Assembly (NCBI RefSeq): GCF_028288465.1
Contig: NZ_JAQBNR010000005.1
Location: forward strand, 1 to 64,000
Direction of reading: 5' to 3'
DNA length: 64,000 bases
Source: Ferruginibacter sp.
GTDB taxonomy: Bacteria > Bacteroidota > Bacteroidia > Chitinophagales > Chitinophagaceae
Below, piece by piece: positions 55,832 through 64,000 of this stretch. The position numbers and the translations under genes are program-made. Each line of letters starts with the position of its first letter. Position 1 is the stretch's first letter. The notes beneath the pieces are model-generated. The model made no database searches, was not told the origin of the DNA, and was given only the letters and a program-made list of their open reading frames with translations.

Positions 55832-56030
55832 GGTTGTAAATTTTAGAATTTTTAAATTTTGTTATTTCAATCAACCGGAAGGCGCCGTACCGATTGACAA
55901 CACAAAGATGCGGCTGACTAAACGCGTTAATCGTAGTTTAGTCGTTTATAGTTGTATATAACCGTTTGTAAACGCTTGTACTTGTAAAAAACAAATTGTA
56001 TCTTTTCTTTATAAATCAACACCATGGCTT
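55832..56030. promoter_or_regulatory. divergent ssb / zinc-finger promoter region with inverted repeats
   Basis: GACTAAAC-N12-GTTTAGTC (55916-55943) is a perfect 8-bp inverted repeat enclosing AACGCGTT, and CGTTT-GT-AAACG (55963-55974) is a second one. The repeated TAAACG/CGTTTA words look like operator sites. No regulator is identified. Confidence 0.45.
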
Positions 56031-56405
56031 ATGACAACTGATACTGCTGCAAAAAACTGTTTAACCTGTGGGAAGCCCCTTAAAGGAAGAACGGACAAAA
56101 AATTTTGTGATGACTATTGCCGGAATGGATATAATAATCAGCTGAAAGCTACTGATAATAACTATGTACGCAATATCAATAATGCGTTACGCAAAAACCG
56201 GCGCATACTGGATGCCTTGTTGCCGGAGAATGAAGAAATGGTGAAGACGACAAAAGATAAATTGTTGCACAAAGAATTTCAGTTTAAATACATCACACAC
56301 ACTTACGTAAACAAAAAGGGCAACACCTATTTTTTCTGTTATGAGTATGGATACCTGCCACTTGAAAATGATTGGTTTTTGATAGTAAGAAGAAGGGAAA
56401 ATTAA
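56031..56405 (+). CDS. small zinc-ribbon protein of unknown function
   Basis: A 124-residue protein. The N-terminal CLTCGKPLKGRTDKKFCDDYCRNGYNNQ has four cysteines arranged CxxC-x11-CxxxC (residues about 10-30), a zinc-ribbon pattern. A basic helical middle (NNALRKNRRILDALL) and an aromatic beta-rich end (YITHTYVNKKGNTYFFCYEYGYLPL) follow. Relatives are seen in Bacteroidota as hypothetical zinc-binding proteins. It is divergent from ssb and convergent with the GH3 gene. A role in nucleic-acid binding is only a guess. Confidence 0.75.
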   Translation: MTTDTAAKNCLTCGKPLKGRTDKKFCDDYCRNGYNNQLKATDNNYVRNINNALRKNRRILDALLPENEEMVKTTKDKLLHKEFQFKYITHTYVNKKGNTYFFCYEYGYLPLENDWFLIVRRREN

Positions 56406-56414
56406 GAAAAAGAA

Positions 56415-57920
56415 TTACCGAAGCAACAAAATCTCTTCCAGCATTATGCGCTCATTGCTTAACCGCGGCACTTTGTTTTGCCCGCCAAGTTTGCCTTTGC
56501 TACGCAACCATTCTGTAAAAATTCCTTTTCGTAAAGCATGCACTATTGGTAGACGCAATGCAATGTCTTTTTGCCGCTTGGCTTCGTAGTCGCTGTTGTG
56601 ATTTTTTAACGCAGTGTCAAGCTCAACGGTAAACTGGTGCAGGTTGGCTGGTTCTTTATCAAATTCAATCAGCCACTCATGGGCACCGTTTTTGTGTTCA
56701 CTAAAGTAAACAGGAGCGGCCGTATAATCGTTTACAATCGAATTGGTCTTTTCCGCCGCAATCGCAATGGCTTTGTCGCTATTGTCTACAATTACTTCTT
56801 CACCGAAAGCGTTCATATAATGTTTTAGACGGCCACTAACTTTTATTTTATATGGGTTGATAGAAGTAAACTGTATTGTATCGCCAATCAGGTATCGCCA
56901 TAAGCCGCCGGTAGTGCTAATTACCAGCGCATAATTCTTTCCGGGAACTACATTTTTTAATCCGATGGTTTGAGGATTCGGTTTGCCGTATTCTTCCACA
57001 GGTAAAAACTCGTAAAAAATGCCATGCTCGGTAAATAGCAGCATACCATCATCATCCGGCTTTTGCTGACCTGCAAAAAAACCTTCGCTGGCATTGTAAA
57101 TTTCAAGGTAATTAACCTTGCCACCGATAACCTTTTCAAACTGTTCCCGGTAAGGCACAAACGAAACCCCGCCATTGATATATAACTCCAGGTTGGGCCA
57201 AACCTCTTTAATTGTCTGCTTTCCTTTAATTTCCAGTATTCGCTTTAATAGCAACAAGGTCCAGGTGGGTACGCCGGCAATAGAAGTAACATTTTCATCT
57301 GCCGTAACCCTGGCCAGTTTTTCAATTTTGTTTTCCCATTCATCCAGCAAGGCAATACTTAATTCCGGGGTACGCAGCCATTGGCCCCAAAAGGGAGAAT
57401 TTTGCATCAGGATGGCACTTAAATCACCAAACTGGATATCGTCTTTAACTTTGCTGAGTTGATGTGAGCCGCCGATAACAAGCGCTTTTCCTGTTAACAG
57501 ATCGCTTGAAGGAAAATTTTCATAGTAAGTGGTGATTACATCTTTTGAGCCCTTAAAATGGTTATCTGTTAAGCTTTCTTCACTGATGGGAATGAATTTA
57601 CTTTTTGCAGACGTGGTGCCACTGCTTTTTGCAAACCAGTTTACAGGCGTATTCCACAAAACATTTTCTTCCCCGTTCATCATCCGCTCAATGTATGGTT
57701 TTACATCGTCGTACTCCTGTATCGGTACATTGCGTTTGAAATCTTTTAATGTAAATAGCTGGGAGAAATTGTATTTTTTTCCGAACTCCGTGTATTGGGC
57801 TGCAGTTACCAGTTCCTGTAAAACCTCCCGCTGGCTGGCCACCGGATGATTACTCCAGTTTTTGATGCGCCAAAAACGCATTCGTGCAAGCCTTGATATC
57901 GTAGGAGAGAGGAATTTCAT
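56415..57920 (-). CDS. GH3-family protein (putative acyl-acid amido synthetase)
   Basis: 501 residues from the ATG at 57920 (MKFLSPTISRLARMRFWRIK). The family, first known in plants, activates a carboxylate with ATP and joins it to an amino acid. Visible motifs are WFAKSSGTTSAKSKFIPIS (ATP-binding loop, near 99-117), YINGGVSFVPYR, YLEIYNASEGFFA, GLWRYLIGDTIQFTS and VSGRLKHYMNAFGEEV, all in the GH3/ANL order. Bacterial GH3 genes are common in Bacteroidota, and their substrate is not known. The gene is monocistronic, and no hormone-related gene is nearby. Confidence 0.9.
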   Translation of the reverse strand: MKFLSPTISRLARMRFWRIKNWSNHPVASQREVLQELVTAAQYTEFGKKYNFSQLFTLKDFKRNVPIQEYDDVKPYIERMMNGEENVLWNTPVNWFAKSSGTTSAKSKFIPISEESLTDNHFKGSKDVITTYYENFPSSDLLTGKALVIGGSHQLSKVKDDIQFGDLSAILMQNSPFWGQWLRTPELSIALLDEWENKIEKLARVTADENVTSIAGVPTWTLLLLKRILEIKGKQTIKEVWPNLELYINGGVSFVPYREQFEKVIGGKVNYLEIYNASEGFFAGQQKPDDDGMLLFTEHGIFYEFLPVEEYGKPNPQTIGLKNVVPGKNYALVISTTGGLWRYLIGDTIQFTSINPYKIKVSGRLKHYMNAFGEEVIVDNSDKAIAIAAEKTNSIVNDYTAAPVYFSEHKNGAHEWLIEFDKEPANLHQFTVELDTALKNHNSDYEAKRQKDIALRLPIVHALRKGIFTEWLRSKGKLGGQNKVPRLSNERIMLEEILLLR

Positions 57921-58143
57921 TCGCAGCAAGATAAAAAACTTACACGACTTATAAAAAGTATTCGTCAACAGTTTAATAAAAAACAGTAAACAATGAAAAG
58001 GCTCTATGGTTATGCATTCAACGGAAAGTATCAGGCAGTTTTGTTAATTTTGACGAATACGCAAGGTATGATCCGTTTGTAAACCAGGGCTTTTAAGAAA
58101 GCCTGATCAATAAAAAAAGCGGGATAATAAACAGTAAAGAAAT

Positions 58144-59184
58144 ATGAGCAACGACAGAACAGAAATAAATGCATTGGGCGAGTTTGGATTAATAGATCAT
58201 CTTACTCAAAATAATGAAACAAGAAATGCTTCCACGGTTTTAAGTGTTGGCGATGATGCGGCTGTACTGGATCACTTCGGTAAGCAAATTGTGGTAACTA
58301 CAGATATGCTGATAGAAGGAATTCATTTCGACCTGATGTATACACCCTTAAAACATTTGGGTTATAAATCTGTAATAGCCAATTTAAGTGATGTATATGC
58401 AATGAACGCTACGCCTACGCAAATAACGCTCAGCATTGCATTCAGCAACCGTTTCAGCCTGGAAGCAATGGATGAATTTTACGAAGGCGTTTACGCGGCC
58501 TGCGAAAGATATGGAGTAGACTTAGTCGGCGGAGATACAACCTCTTCTCAAAAAGGATTTGTTATTTCTGTTACCGCCATAGGCGAAGTAACCCCAGATA
58601 CTTTTGTAAAAAGAAGCACGGCTAAAAAAGGAGATTTGCTTTGTGTGAGTGGTTTTTTAGGAGGCGCATTTTTGGGGCTGACGATATTAGAAAGAGAAAA
58701 AAGAATTTTTGCTGAAACCGGCGCCCAGCCCGACCTGGAAAACCAGGCTTATATTGTTGGCCGCTTACTGAAGCCGGAAGCAAGAAAAGATATCGTTGAG
58801 TTTTTTGCTGAAAAAGGAATTATGCCAACGGCCATGATTGACGTAAGCGATGGACTGAGCAGCGAAGCACTTCATATCTGTAAGCAAAGCAATTTAGGTT
58901 GTATCATTTATGAAGATAAAATACCCATTCATGAAGATGCCCGCCAGTTTGCCTATACTTTAGAGCTGGATCCAACAGCCTGTGCTTTAAGTGGCGGGGA
59001 GGATTATGAATTGTTGTTCACGCTTTCTCAAACCGATTATGATAAAATTGTGCTGAATGAGCAAATTAGCGTAATTGGTTACATGACGGATGCAGAAGAG
59101 GGAACCCATATAATAACAAGGGGCGGTAATAAGCACCAGCTGGTTGCACAAGGCTGGAACCATATGAATCAGTCACCGCAATAA
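58144..59184 (+). CDS. thiL: thiamine-monophosphate kinase
   Basis: A 346-residue AIR-synthase-fold kinase that makes thiamine diphosphate from thiamine monophosphate. It has SVGDDAAVLD near 36-45, VTTDMLIEGIHFDL near 51-64, VDLVGGDTTSSQKG near 125-138, IDVSDGLSSEALHICKQS near 239-256 and ALSGGEDYELLFTLS near 285-299. Sequence order and length match ThiL. The neighbours do not belong to thiamine synthesis and no TPP riboswitch is visible. It overlaps or abuts the following protease gene, but the preferred start of that gene lies 49 bp after its stop. Confidence 0.95.
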   Translation: MSNDRTEINALGEFGLIDHLTQNNETRNASTVLSVGDDAAVLDHFGKQIVVTTDMLIEGIHFDLMYTPLKHLGYKSVIANLSDVYAMNATPTQITLSIAFSNRFSLEAMDEFYEGVYAACERYGVDLVGGDTTSSQKGFVISVTAIGEVTPDTFVKRSTAKKGDLLCVSGFLGGAFLGLTILEREKRIFAETGAQPDLENQAYIVGRLLKPEARKDIVEFFAEKGIMPTAMIDVSDGLSSEALHICKQSNLGCIIYEDKIPIHEDARQFAYTLELDPTACALSGGEDYELLFTLSQTDYDKIVLNEQISVIGYMTDAEEGTHIITRGGNKHQLVAQGWNHMNQSPQ

Positions 59185-59233
59185 ATTGATGCGTTTATTG
59201 TTATTGAACCAGCGAATGCATTCAATACTTCAC

Positions 59234-60745
59234 ATGATTAAAAAGTTTTTCTTTCCTCTTTTAACCGCTTTCATTTTCTTTACAGGATGTGCTGTAAGCA
59301 ATAAAAATTATAATCCCAATAAAAAATACACCCGCCAGGAATTACAGGAAGATTATTCATTGCTTAGAAATATTTTAGAAAAAAAGCATCCCGCACTTTA
59401 TTGGTACACACCAAAAGACAGCATGAATTTTTATTTCGACAGTTGTTACAATGCCATTGCCGATTCGATGACCGAGTTGCAGTTTGGCTGGCAGGTGCTG
59501 GCCCCGCTTACGCACAATATCCATTGTGGCCATACCAGTTTTAGTATGAGCAACCACTGGAATAAATACATCAGTGATAAAATCACGCCTTCGTTTCCCT
59601 TGTTTTTAAAAGTGATGGGAGATACGATGGTGGTGACCGGAAATTTGAACCACAAAGATTCTGTCATAAAAAAAGGGATGCTGATCAATTCCATCAATGG
59701 CATCCGCAATCATGAGATGATCCGGCAGATGTTTCAATATCTTCCATTGGATGGTTATTCAGACAATGTAAATTATGTACGCATCAGCGGTAATTTTCCA
59801 TATTACCACCGGAATATTTTTGGTATTTATAAAAATTATCGTGTTGGATATACAGACAGTTCTGGTGTTGAGAAAACAATTTTGCTGCCGATGTTTAACC
59901 CGGTGATTGATACATTTGTCCGGCGCCGGAAACCGCCCATGGAACCCAAGCCACCCCGCAGCCAGTTGAATAAAGAGCGTAGGGAGAGTTACCGGTCAAT
60001 GGAAATAGACAGTACTATCAATACGGCGGTTATTACATTAAATACGTTCAGCAACGGCGGAGGAAGACACCTGCGTTCATTTATGAGGCGATCGTTTAAA
60101 AAAATAAAAAAACAGCAGGTAAAAAATTGTATCCTCGACCTTAGAAGTAATGGTGGCGGGGATATTAACATGTCTGCCCTGCTTACAAAATACTTGCGGA
60201 ACGCTCCGTTTAAAGTGGTCGATACGGCTTATGCTGTTGCAAAATCTTTTGGCCCGTATTCAAAGTATATTCACCAGGGTTTGCTTAGTAATATTGGGTT
60301 ACTGTTTATCTCCAAAAAGAAAAAAGATGGTAATATACATTTTGGTTACTGGGAGCGGCATTGGTTTCAGCCAAAAACAAAAAACCATTTTGATGGCCAA
60401 ACATACGTACTTATTAACGGCCCCAGTTTTTCGGCCACCACAATATTTTGCAATGCGGTAAAAGGTCAAAGCAATATTACCCTTGCGGGAGAAGAAACAG
60501 GCGGAGGGTGGTATGGCAACAGCGGCTTGCTGATTCCGGACATAACCCTGCCGAATACAAAATTAAAAGTGCGGCTTCCTTTTTTTAAAATCGTACAGTT
60601 TAACCATACTATAAAAAATGGCCGCGGCGTACCGCCGGATCTTTTTATTGCACCAACGGTAGACGGTGTTCGAAGATCTGCTGACAGAAAAATGGAAATA
60701 GTAAAAAGCCTTATCAAGTCCAGTCAACAAATAAAACAGGAATGA
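59234..60745 (+). CDS. S41-family peptidase lipoprotein
   Basis: 503 residues from the ATG at 59234 (MIKKFFFPLLTAFIFFTGCA), chosen because it gives a clean lipobox (FTGC, Cys19); the earlier in-frame TTG/ATG starts would prevent this. The mature N-terminal part is tricorn/CtpA-like (LQEDYSLLRNILEKKHPALYW). The protease core has INTAVITLNTFSNGGG, CILDLRSNGGGD and the catalytic Ser near 400 in NGPSFSATT. The protein should act on the periplasmic or outer face of a membrane. Its substrate is not known. It follows thiL closely and could be co-transcribed. Confidence 0.87.
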   Translation: MIKKFFFPLLTAFIFFTGCAVSNKNYNPNKKYTRQELQEDYSLLRNILEKKHPALYWYTPKDSMNFYFDSCYNAIADSMTELQFGWQVLAPLTHNIHCGHTSFSMSNHWNKYISDKITPSFPLFLKVMGDTMVVTGNLNHKDSVIKKGMLINSINGIRNHEMIRQMFQYLPLDGYSDNVNYVRISGNFPYYHRNIFGIYKNYRVGYTDSSGVEKTILLPMFNPVIDTFVRRRKPPMEPKPPRSQLNKERRESYRSMEIDSTINTAVITLNTFSNGGGRHLRSFMRRSFKKIKKQQVKNCILDLRSNGGGDINMSALLTKYLRNAPFKVVDTAYAVAKSFGPYSKYIHQGLLSNIGLLFISKKKKDGNIHFGYWERHWFQPKTKNHFDGQTYVLINGPSFSATTIFCNAVKGQSNITLAGEETGGGWYGNSGLLIPDITLPNTKLKVRLPFFKIVQFNHTIKNGRGVPPDLFIAPTVDGVRRSADRKMEIVKSLIKSSQQIKQE

Positions 60746-60798
60746 ATTTCTTTTAAAAAAGAAATTAGTACAACCTAACGGTTACGGGTAAACGCAGT

Positions 60799-61590
60799 TT
60801 AGTGGATGGTAAAAACATCTGCGTCTTTCCAAAAGGGATATTGAGCCCGTACTTTATCAACATCTTCTTTTTGTAGGGTAATGGTAAATACATCTTCTTC
60901 GTCGGCCATATGATAAAGGACCTGGCCCAACGGATCAATTACCAGGCTATTGCCACTGTAATACACGTTTTTATTATCATTGCCAACGCGGTTTACGCCA
61001 GCAACAAAACATTGATTTTCTATTGCCCTTGCACACAACAATGTTTTCCAGGCGTGACTTCTTCTTTCCGGCCAGTTCGCTACATAAATCAACAGATCGT
61101 ATTCACTTTCTGCGCTTGCTGACTGCTGCTGGCGGCTCCACACCGGGAAACGCAAGTCATAGCAAATCTGCAGGTTAATTCTCCAGCCTTTTACCGAAGC
61201 AATCAACCTTTTGTTGCCAGCAGTATAGTGTTTATCTTCTTCGCCATAACCAAACAAATGTCTTTTATCGTAATGGCCCGACTGACCATTGGGCAGCATC
61301 CAGATTAAGCGGTTAAAATACAATCCATCCTCTTCTATAATCAGGCTACCGGTAACAATTATCTTATTGGTTTCTGCGATATCTTTCATCCAGGCTACAG
61401 TCTCCCCGTCCATAGTTTCGGCAAATAATTCAGGCACCATTGTAAAACCGGTGCTGAACATTTCCGGCAGTACAACAATTTCTGTTCTTTGCTCCATCCT
61501 TTCAATTTTTTCTTTCAACCGCTGAAGGTTGGCAGCTTTGTTTTCCCAACTAAGATCTGTCTGAATGATAGTGAGTGTAAGAGAAGACAT
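60799..61590 (-). CDS. omega-amidase-type nitrilase (YafV/NIT2-like)
   Basis: A 263-residue carbon-nitrogen hydrolase. The catalytic triad is visible: Glu43 (LPEMFSTGF), Lys109 (HYDKRHLFGYGEE) and Cys143 (QICYDLRFPVW). The start LTLTIIQTDLSWENKAANL and the CYDLRFPVW block fit YafV/omega-amidase. That enzyme removes ammonia from 2-oxoglutaramate and 2-oxosuccinamate, products of glutamine transaminase reactions. A YbdL-like transaminase lies at 16711-17865, so the two may form one salvage route despite the distance. Confidence 0.88.
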   Translation of the reverse strand: MSSLTLTIIQTDLSWENKAANLQRLKEKIERMEQRTEIVVLPEMFSTGFTMVPELFAETMDGETVAWMKDIAETNKIIVTGSLIIEEDGLYFNRLIWMLPNGQSGHYDKRHLFGYGEEDKHYTAGNKRLIASVKGWRINLQICYDLRFPVWSRQQQSASAESEYDLLIYVANWPERRSHAWKTLLCARAIENQCFVAGVNRVGNDNKNVYYSGNSLVIDPLGQVLYHMADEEDVFTITLQKEDVDKVRAQYPFWKDADVFTIH

Positions 61591-61693
61591 GAAGTAAATT
61601 TTTATATAATCAAAATTACAATAAATTAAAACTGAATATATAATGTTTGCTTGCTTTTTAATGAATAGGCCCCGGGCTGTTCGTACAACAAAA

Positions 61694-61719
61694 AACGCCG
61701 TTTATTTCTAAACAGCGTT
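61694..61719 (-). terminator. terminator of the DEAD-box helicase gene
   Basis: On the minus strand AACGCTGTTTA-GAAA-TAAACGGCGTT forms an 11-bp stem with one mismatch and runs into TTTTTTG. It lies 24 bp after the helicase stop. Confidence 0.8.
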
Positions 61720-61742
61720 GTAATTATTTAATAAGAAAAGAT

Positions 61743-63008
61743 TTATTTATTACCCGTGCGCTGGGTGCCATATCCTTTTCTGCCACCCCTGTCGCTGGAA
61801 TGCATACTGCGTCCGCTGCGGTTAAAAGGTTTTAATTTTGGACCCGCTACTTGTGGTATAAACGTTGCCGCACTTAAGGGATAAGGATGACTATCCACCA
61901 CCGGTAAGTTTTTAGCGATGAGTTTCTGGATATCCTTTAATTCTGTTTTCTCTTCATGATCGCAAAAAGAAATCGCAATACCAGTATTGCCAGCCCTGCC
62001 TGTACGTCCTATACGATGCACATAGGTTTCAGGAACATTTGGTAATTCAAAGTTGATCACATGGGTGAGTTCATCAATATCAATTCCCCTGGCAGCAATA
62101 TCTGTTGCCACCAATACGCGAAGGTTGCCGTTTTTAAAATTGGTAAGTGCATGCTGGCGTGCGTTCTGTGACTTATTGCCATGTATGGCCGCAGCCGTAA
62201 TATTTTCTTTTTGCAGCAATTTTACCACTTTATCTGCACCATGTTTGGTACGGGTAAAAACCAATGCGGTAACAATTGCTTTATCTTTTAAAAGATACAA
62301 CAACAGTCCCGGCTTGTTGGCCTTGTCAACCAAATACAAACTTTGTTCAATGGCGTCAACCGTAGACGAGACCGGAGTTACTTCTACTTTAGACGGATTG
62401 GTGAGCAGTACATTCGCGAGCGTTTGAATTTCGGGCGGCATTGTTGCTGAAAAGAAAAGAGTTTGCCTTTTCGCAGGCAATTTTATTATCACTCTTTTTA
62501 CATCATGGATAAAACCCATGTCAAGCATCCTGTCTGCTTCATCCAGTACAAATATTTTTAAATGCTGCAAGCCAATATAACCCTGGCTCATCAGGTCGAG
62601 CAAGCGGCCGGGTGTAGCGATTAAAATATCCACGCCTCTTTGCAGCTGGTTGGTTTGATGCGTTTGAGATACGCCACCAAAAATCACAGTATGTGTTAAG
62701 CCGGTATATTTTCCGTATGCAGCAAAGCTTTCACCAATTTGTATAGCCAGTTCTCTTGTAGGCGTTAATATCAGCGTTTTAATATGTTTTGGTCCACGAA
62801 CGGCAGATTTTTCTTCATGTAAAATCTGCAGTATCGGGATGGCGAACGCCGCTGTTTTACCGGTGCCGGTTTGTGCGCAACCGAGCAAATCTCTTCTTTC
62901 CAGTATCAACGGGATGGATTGCTGCTGGATGGGTGTTGGTGTAGTGTATCCTTCTTCAGCCAATGCTTTAAGGATAGGTTCAATTAATTCTAATTTTCTA
63001 AATGCCAT
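61743..63008 (-). CDS. DEAD-box RNA helicase (RhlE-like)
   Basis: A 421-residue DEAD-box helicase. Q motif FRKLELIEPILKALAEEGYTTPTPIQQQ, Walker A AQTGTGKTAAF at about 44-54, PTRELAIQI near 87-95, GVDILIATPGR, VLDEADRMLDMGF near 150-162, LFFSATMP, and motif VI YVHRIGRTGRAG near 332-343. A short basic Gly/Arg-rich tail (SDRGGRKGYGTQRTG) follows, as in RhlE/CsdA-type helicases. These unwind structured RNA in ribosome assembly or mRNA decay, often in the cold. A TATCTTTG box at 63121-63128 on its strand implies a leader of about 100 nt. Confidence 0.94.
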   Translation of the reverse strand: MAFRKLELIEPILKALAEEGYTTPTPIQQQSIPLILERRDLLGCAQTGTGKTAAFAIPILQILHEEKSAVRGPKHIKTLILTPTRELAIQIGESFAAYGKYTGLTHTVIFGGVSQTHQTNQLQRGVDILIATPGRLLDLMSQGYIGLQHLKIFVLDEADRMLDMGFIHDVKRVIIKLPAKRQTLFFSATMPPEIQTLANVLLTNPSKVEVTPVSSTVDAIEQSLYLVDKANKPGLLLYLLKDKAIVTALVFTRTKHGADKVVKLLQKENITAAAIHGNKSQNARQHALTNFKNGNLRVLVATDIAARGIDIDELTHVINFELPNVPETYVHRIGRTGRAGNTGIAISFCDHEEKTELKDIQKLIAKNLPVVDSHPYPLSAATFIPQVAGPKLKPFNRSGRSMHSSDRGGRKGYGTQRTGNK

Positions 63009-63333
63009 TAAATGGTTTTGATTTTTTTGAGGCTGGAAAGACGTTGCATTTTCTGAATCAGCGGAAATTTATGTACCACCCGGCTTACAACTTGCCGCAT
63101 CATTAAAGTGGAGTAGGCGGCAAAGATAGGGGTTTTCCCGGTCTTTGCTGCTAAGGATGGTTATCAGGCTTGCGCATACTGCAGCATGCGTCTTCAAAAC
63201 AAACTGTTAAACCGCGTAATGATTCGGCTTTCTACCGCCAGTTATTAGGAAAATGGGAGACTAAAATTTAATATACTTGCATAGTGTATTGCATTAATAA
63301 CAAAATGGGTGTTTTAATTTCATCTAAAGGGTG
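63009..63333. other. 325-bp gap between DEAD-box helicase and prohibitin-like gene
   Basis: It holds the helicase -7 box (63121-63128) and a short possible hairpin (CGCAT-ACTGCAGC-ATGCG, 63173-63190). No ORF or RNA gene was recognised. Confidence 0.5.
63121..63128 (-). promoter_or_regulatory. -7 box of the DEAD-box helicase
   Basis: CAAAGATA on the plus strand is TATCTTTG on the minus strand. It lies 112 bp before the start codon; the -33 element is unclear. Confidence 0.5.
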
Positions 63334-64000
63334 CTATTGCTTACCATCAATGATCAAGGGTGTATTACCTTTACCCATTACGATTACTTTTGCGTTAGCG
63401 CTCAGGGCCAGTTCCTTCATTGCCTTGATTTGTTCATATTGCAATTGCTGGTCAGTAAGGCCGGTGTTGATGATCTTTTGGTAATCGGCAATGCCCTGTG
63501 CTTCTACTCTTTTTCTTTCTGCTTCCTGCTTTTCTTTTAATAAAACAAACTCCATTTTTTTTGCATCCTGCTCTGCATTTATTTTCGATTCAATAGATGC
63601 TTTTACTGAGTTGGGTAATGTTATATTTCTTACCAGTAATTGTTCCAGCATGAGCCCTCTTTTTTTAAAATCATCTTCAATGCTTTTATAAATGCGCTGC
63701 TGAAATTCATCTCTTTTTGAACCGAATAAATCGACGGCCTGGTAATACACGGCATTGTCGCGGATCTTGGTTCTTGTAATGGGCCGAACAATTTTGTCCC
63801 TGTAGTCATCACCAGTCTCTCTCAACAGCCTTGGTCCATCTGCGCCGACAACCCGATACAATACCGTCAAATCAATGGTTACTTCCAACCCGTCACTTGT
63901 CAGCACCTTTATAGCATCGTCGCCGGCTTTATTGCCTTCATCGTTCACGCCGCTCATGGTATAGTTCTGTGTTTTTACATCCAGTTTTTTTACATCCAGT
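63334..64000 (-). CDS. prohibitin/SPFH (band 7) family protein, partial at right edge
   Basis: The C-terminal 222 codons of a gene that begins beyond the window; the frame is open to base 64000. Band 7 features are visible: TSDGLEVTIDLTVLYRV, RDNAVYYQAVDLFGSKRDEF and the prohibitin-like KRGLMLEQLLVRNITLPNSVKASIESK. The end is a coiled coil of charged residues (AEQDAKKMEFVLLKEKQEAERKRVEA). SPFH proteins form large membrane-ring assemblies that regulate proteases or organise microdomains. The visible start of the frame contains a repeated LDVKK (see findings). Confidence 0.87.
   Translation of the reverse strand, partial: LDVKKLDVKTQNYTMSGVNDEGNKAGDDAIKVLTSDGLEVTIDLTVLYRVVGADGPRLLRETGDDYRDKIVRPITRTKIRDNAVYYQAVDLFGSKRDEFQQRIYKSIEDDFKKRGLMLEQLLVRNITLPNSVKASIESKINAEQDAKKMEFVLLKEKQEAERKRVEAQGIADYQKIINTGLTDQQLQYEQIKAMKELALSANAKVIVMGKGNTPLIIDGKQ

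Noticed and set aside
1..64000. tRNA, rRNA, tmRNA, CRISPR arrays, prophage
   Set aside because: No tRNA T-loop/acceptor patterns, rRNA blocks, spaced direct repeats or phage structural genes were seen on either strand.

Overview
The window reads as chromosomal DNA of a Bacteroidota bacterium, most likely from the Chitinophagaceae. The evidence is two SusC/SusD pairs, Bacteroidota-only families (DUF2480, bacterial GH3, CRTAC1-like VCBS lipoproteins), promoters of the TTTG-N19-TAnnTTTG type, and few Shine-Dalgarno sequences. No rRNA, tRNA or CRISPR array was recognised. Almost all of the window is vertical, housekeeping-like sequence. The only clear mobile element is one IS481-family insertion sequence at 51466-52667.

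Region 1 (1-16.2 kb) is a duplicated nutrient-uptake cassette, susC > susD > VCBS/ASPIC-UnbV lipoprotein, present twice on the minus strand. The first copy's last gene runs off the left edge. Both susC genes share a conserved 5' leader and a conserved CAAACG(T/A)TTGC operator-like motif. No glycoside hydrolase is present, so the substrate is unknown. Region 2 (16.7-30.3 kb) holds an aminotransferase, manC, kdsD, recQ, corA, a NadR-like kinase with pnuC, doxX, nfu, uvrD/pcrA and recA, with a candidate structured small RNA between uvrD and recA. Region 3 (30.4-43.6 kb) holds a glycosyltransferase with an unusual C-terminal domain, an inositol-monophosphatase-family gene, kdsB, and the ATP-grasp / alpha-E / transglutaminase triad, which is a conserved but biochemically obscure peptide-modification cluster. 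It continues with a KdnB-like dehydrogenase, mtgA, lysE, a DUF2480 gene and ppiD.

Region 4 (43.6-51.4 kb) looks origin-proximal. A 560-bp AT-rich gap (43551-44111) carries one exact and several one-mismatch DnaA boxes. Gene orientation switches from mostly minus to mostly plus there. About 5 kb further on, two parS-like palindromes sit directly upstream of mnmG. Genes here are nadA, a 2OG-Fe(II) oxygenase, chrA, nadD/feoA, ybeY, mnmG and a cupin isomerase. Region 5 (51.4-64 kb) holds the IS481 element, a Pif1-like helicase with HRDC and helix-turn-helix modules, ssb, a zinc-finger protein, a GH3 protein, thiL, an S41 protease lipoprotein, an omega-amidase-like nitrilase, a DEAD-box helicase and a prohibitin-family gene cut by the right edge.

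Some functions join up across the window. NAD supply is covered by NadA, NadD, PnuC and a NadR-like kinase. Kdo and LPS precursors are covered by KdsD, KdsB and a KdnB-like oxidase. GDP-mannose supply may involve ManC plus the separately encoded cupin isomerase. Methionine/glutamine keto-acid salvage may join the YbdL-like aminotransferase and the omega-amidase. DNA repair is represented by RecQ, UvrD, RecA, SSB and the Pif1-like helicase. All assignments come from reading motifs by eye; no database search was run.
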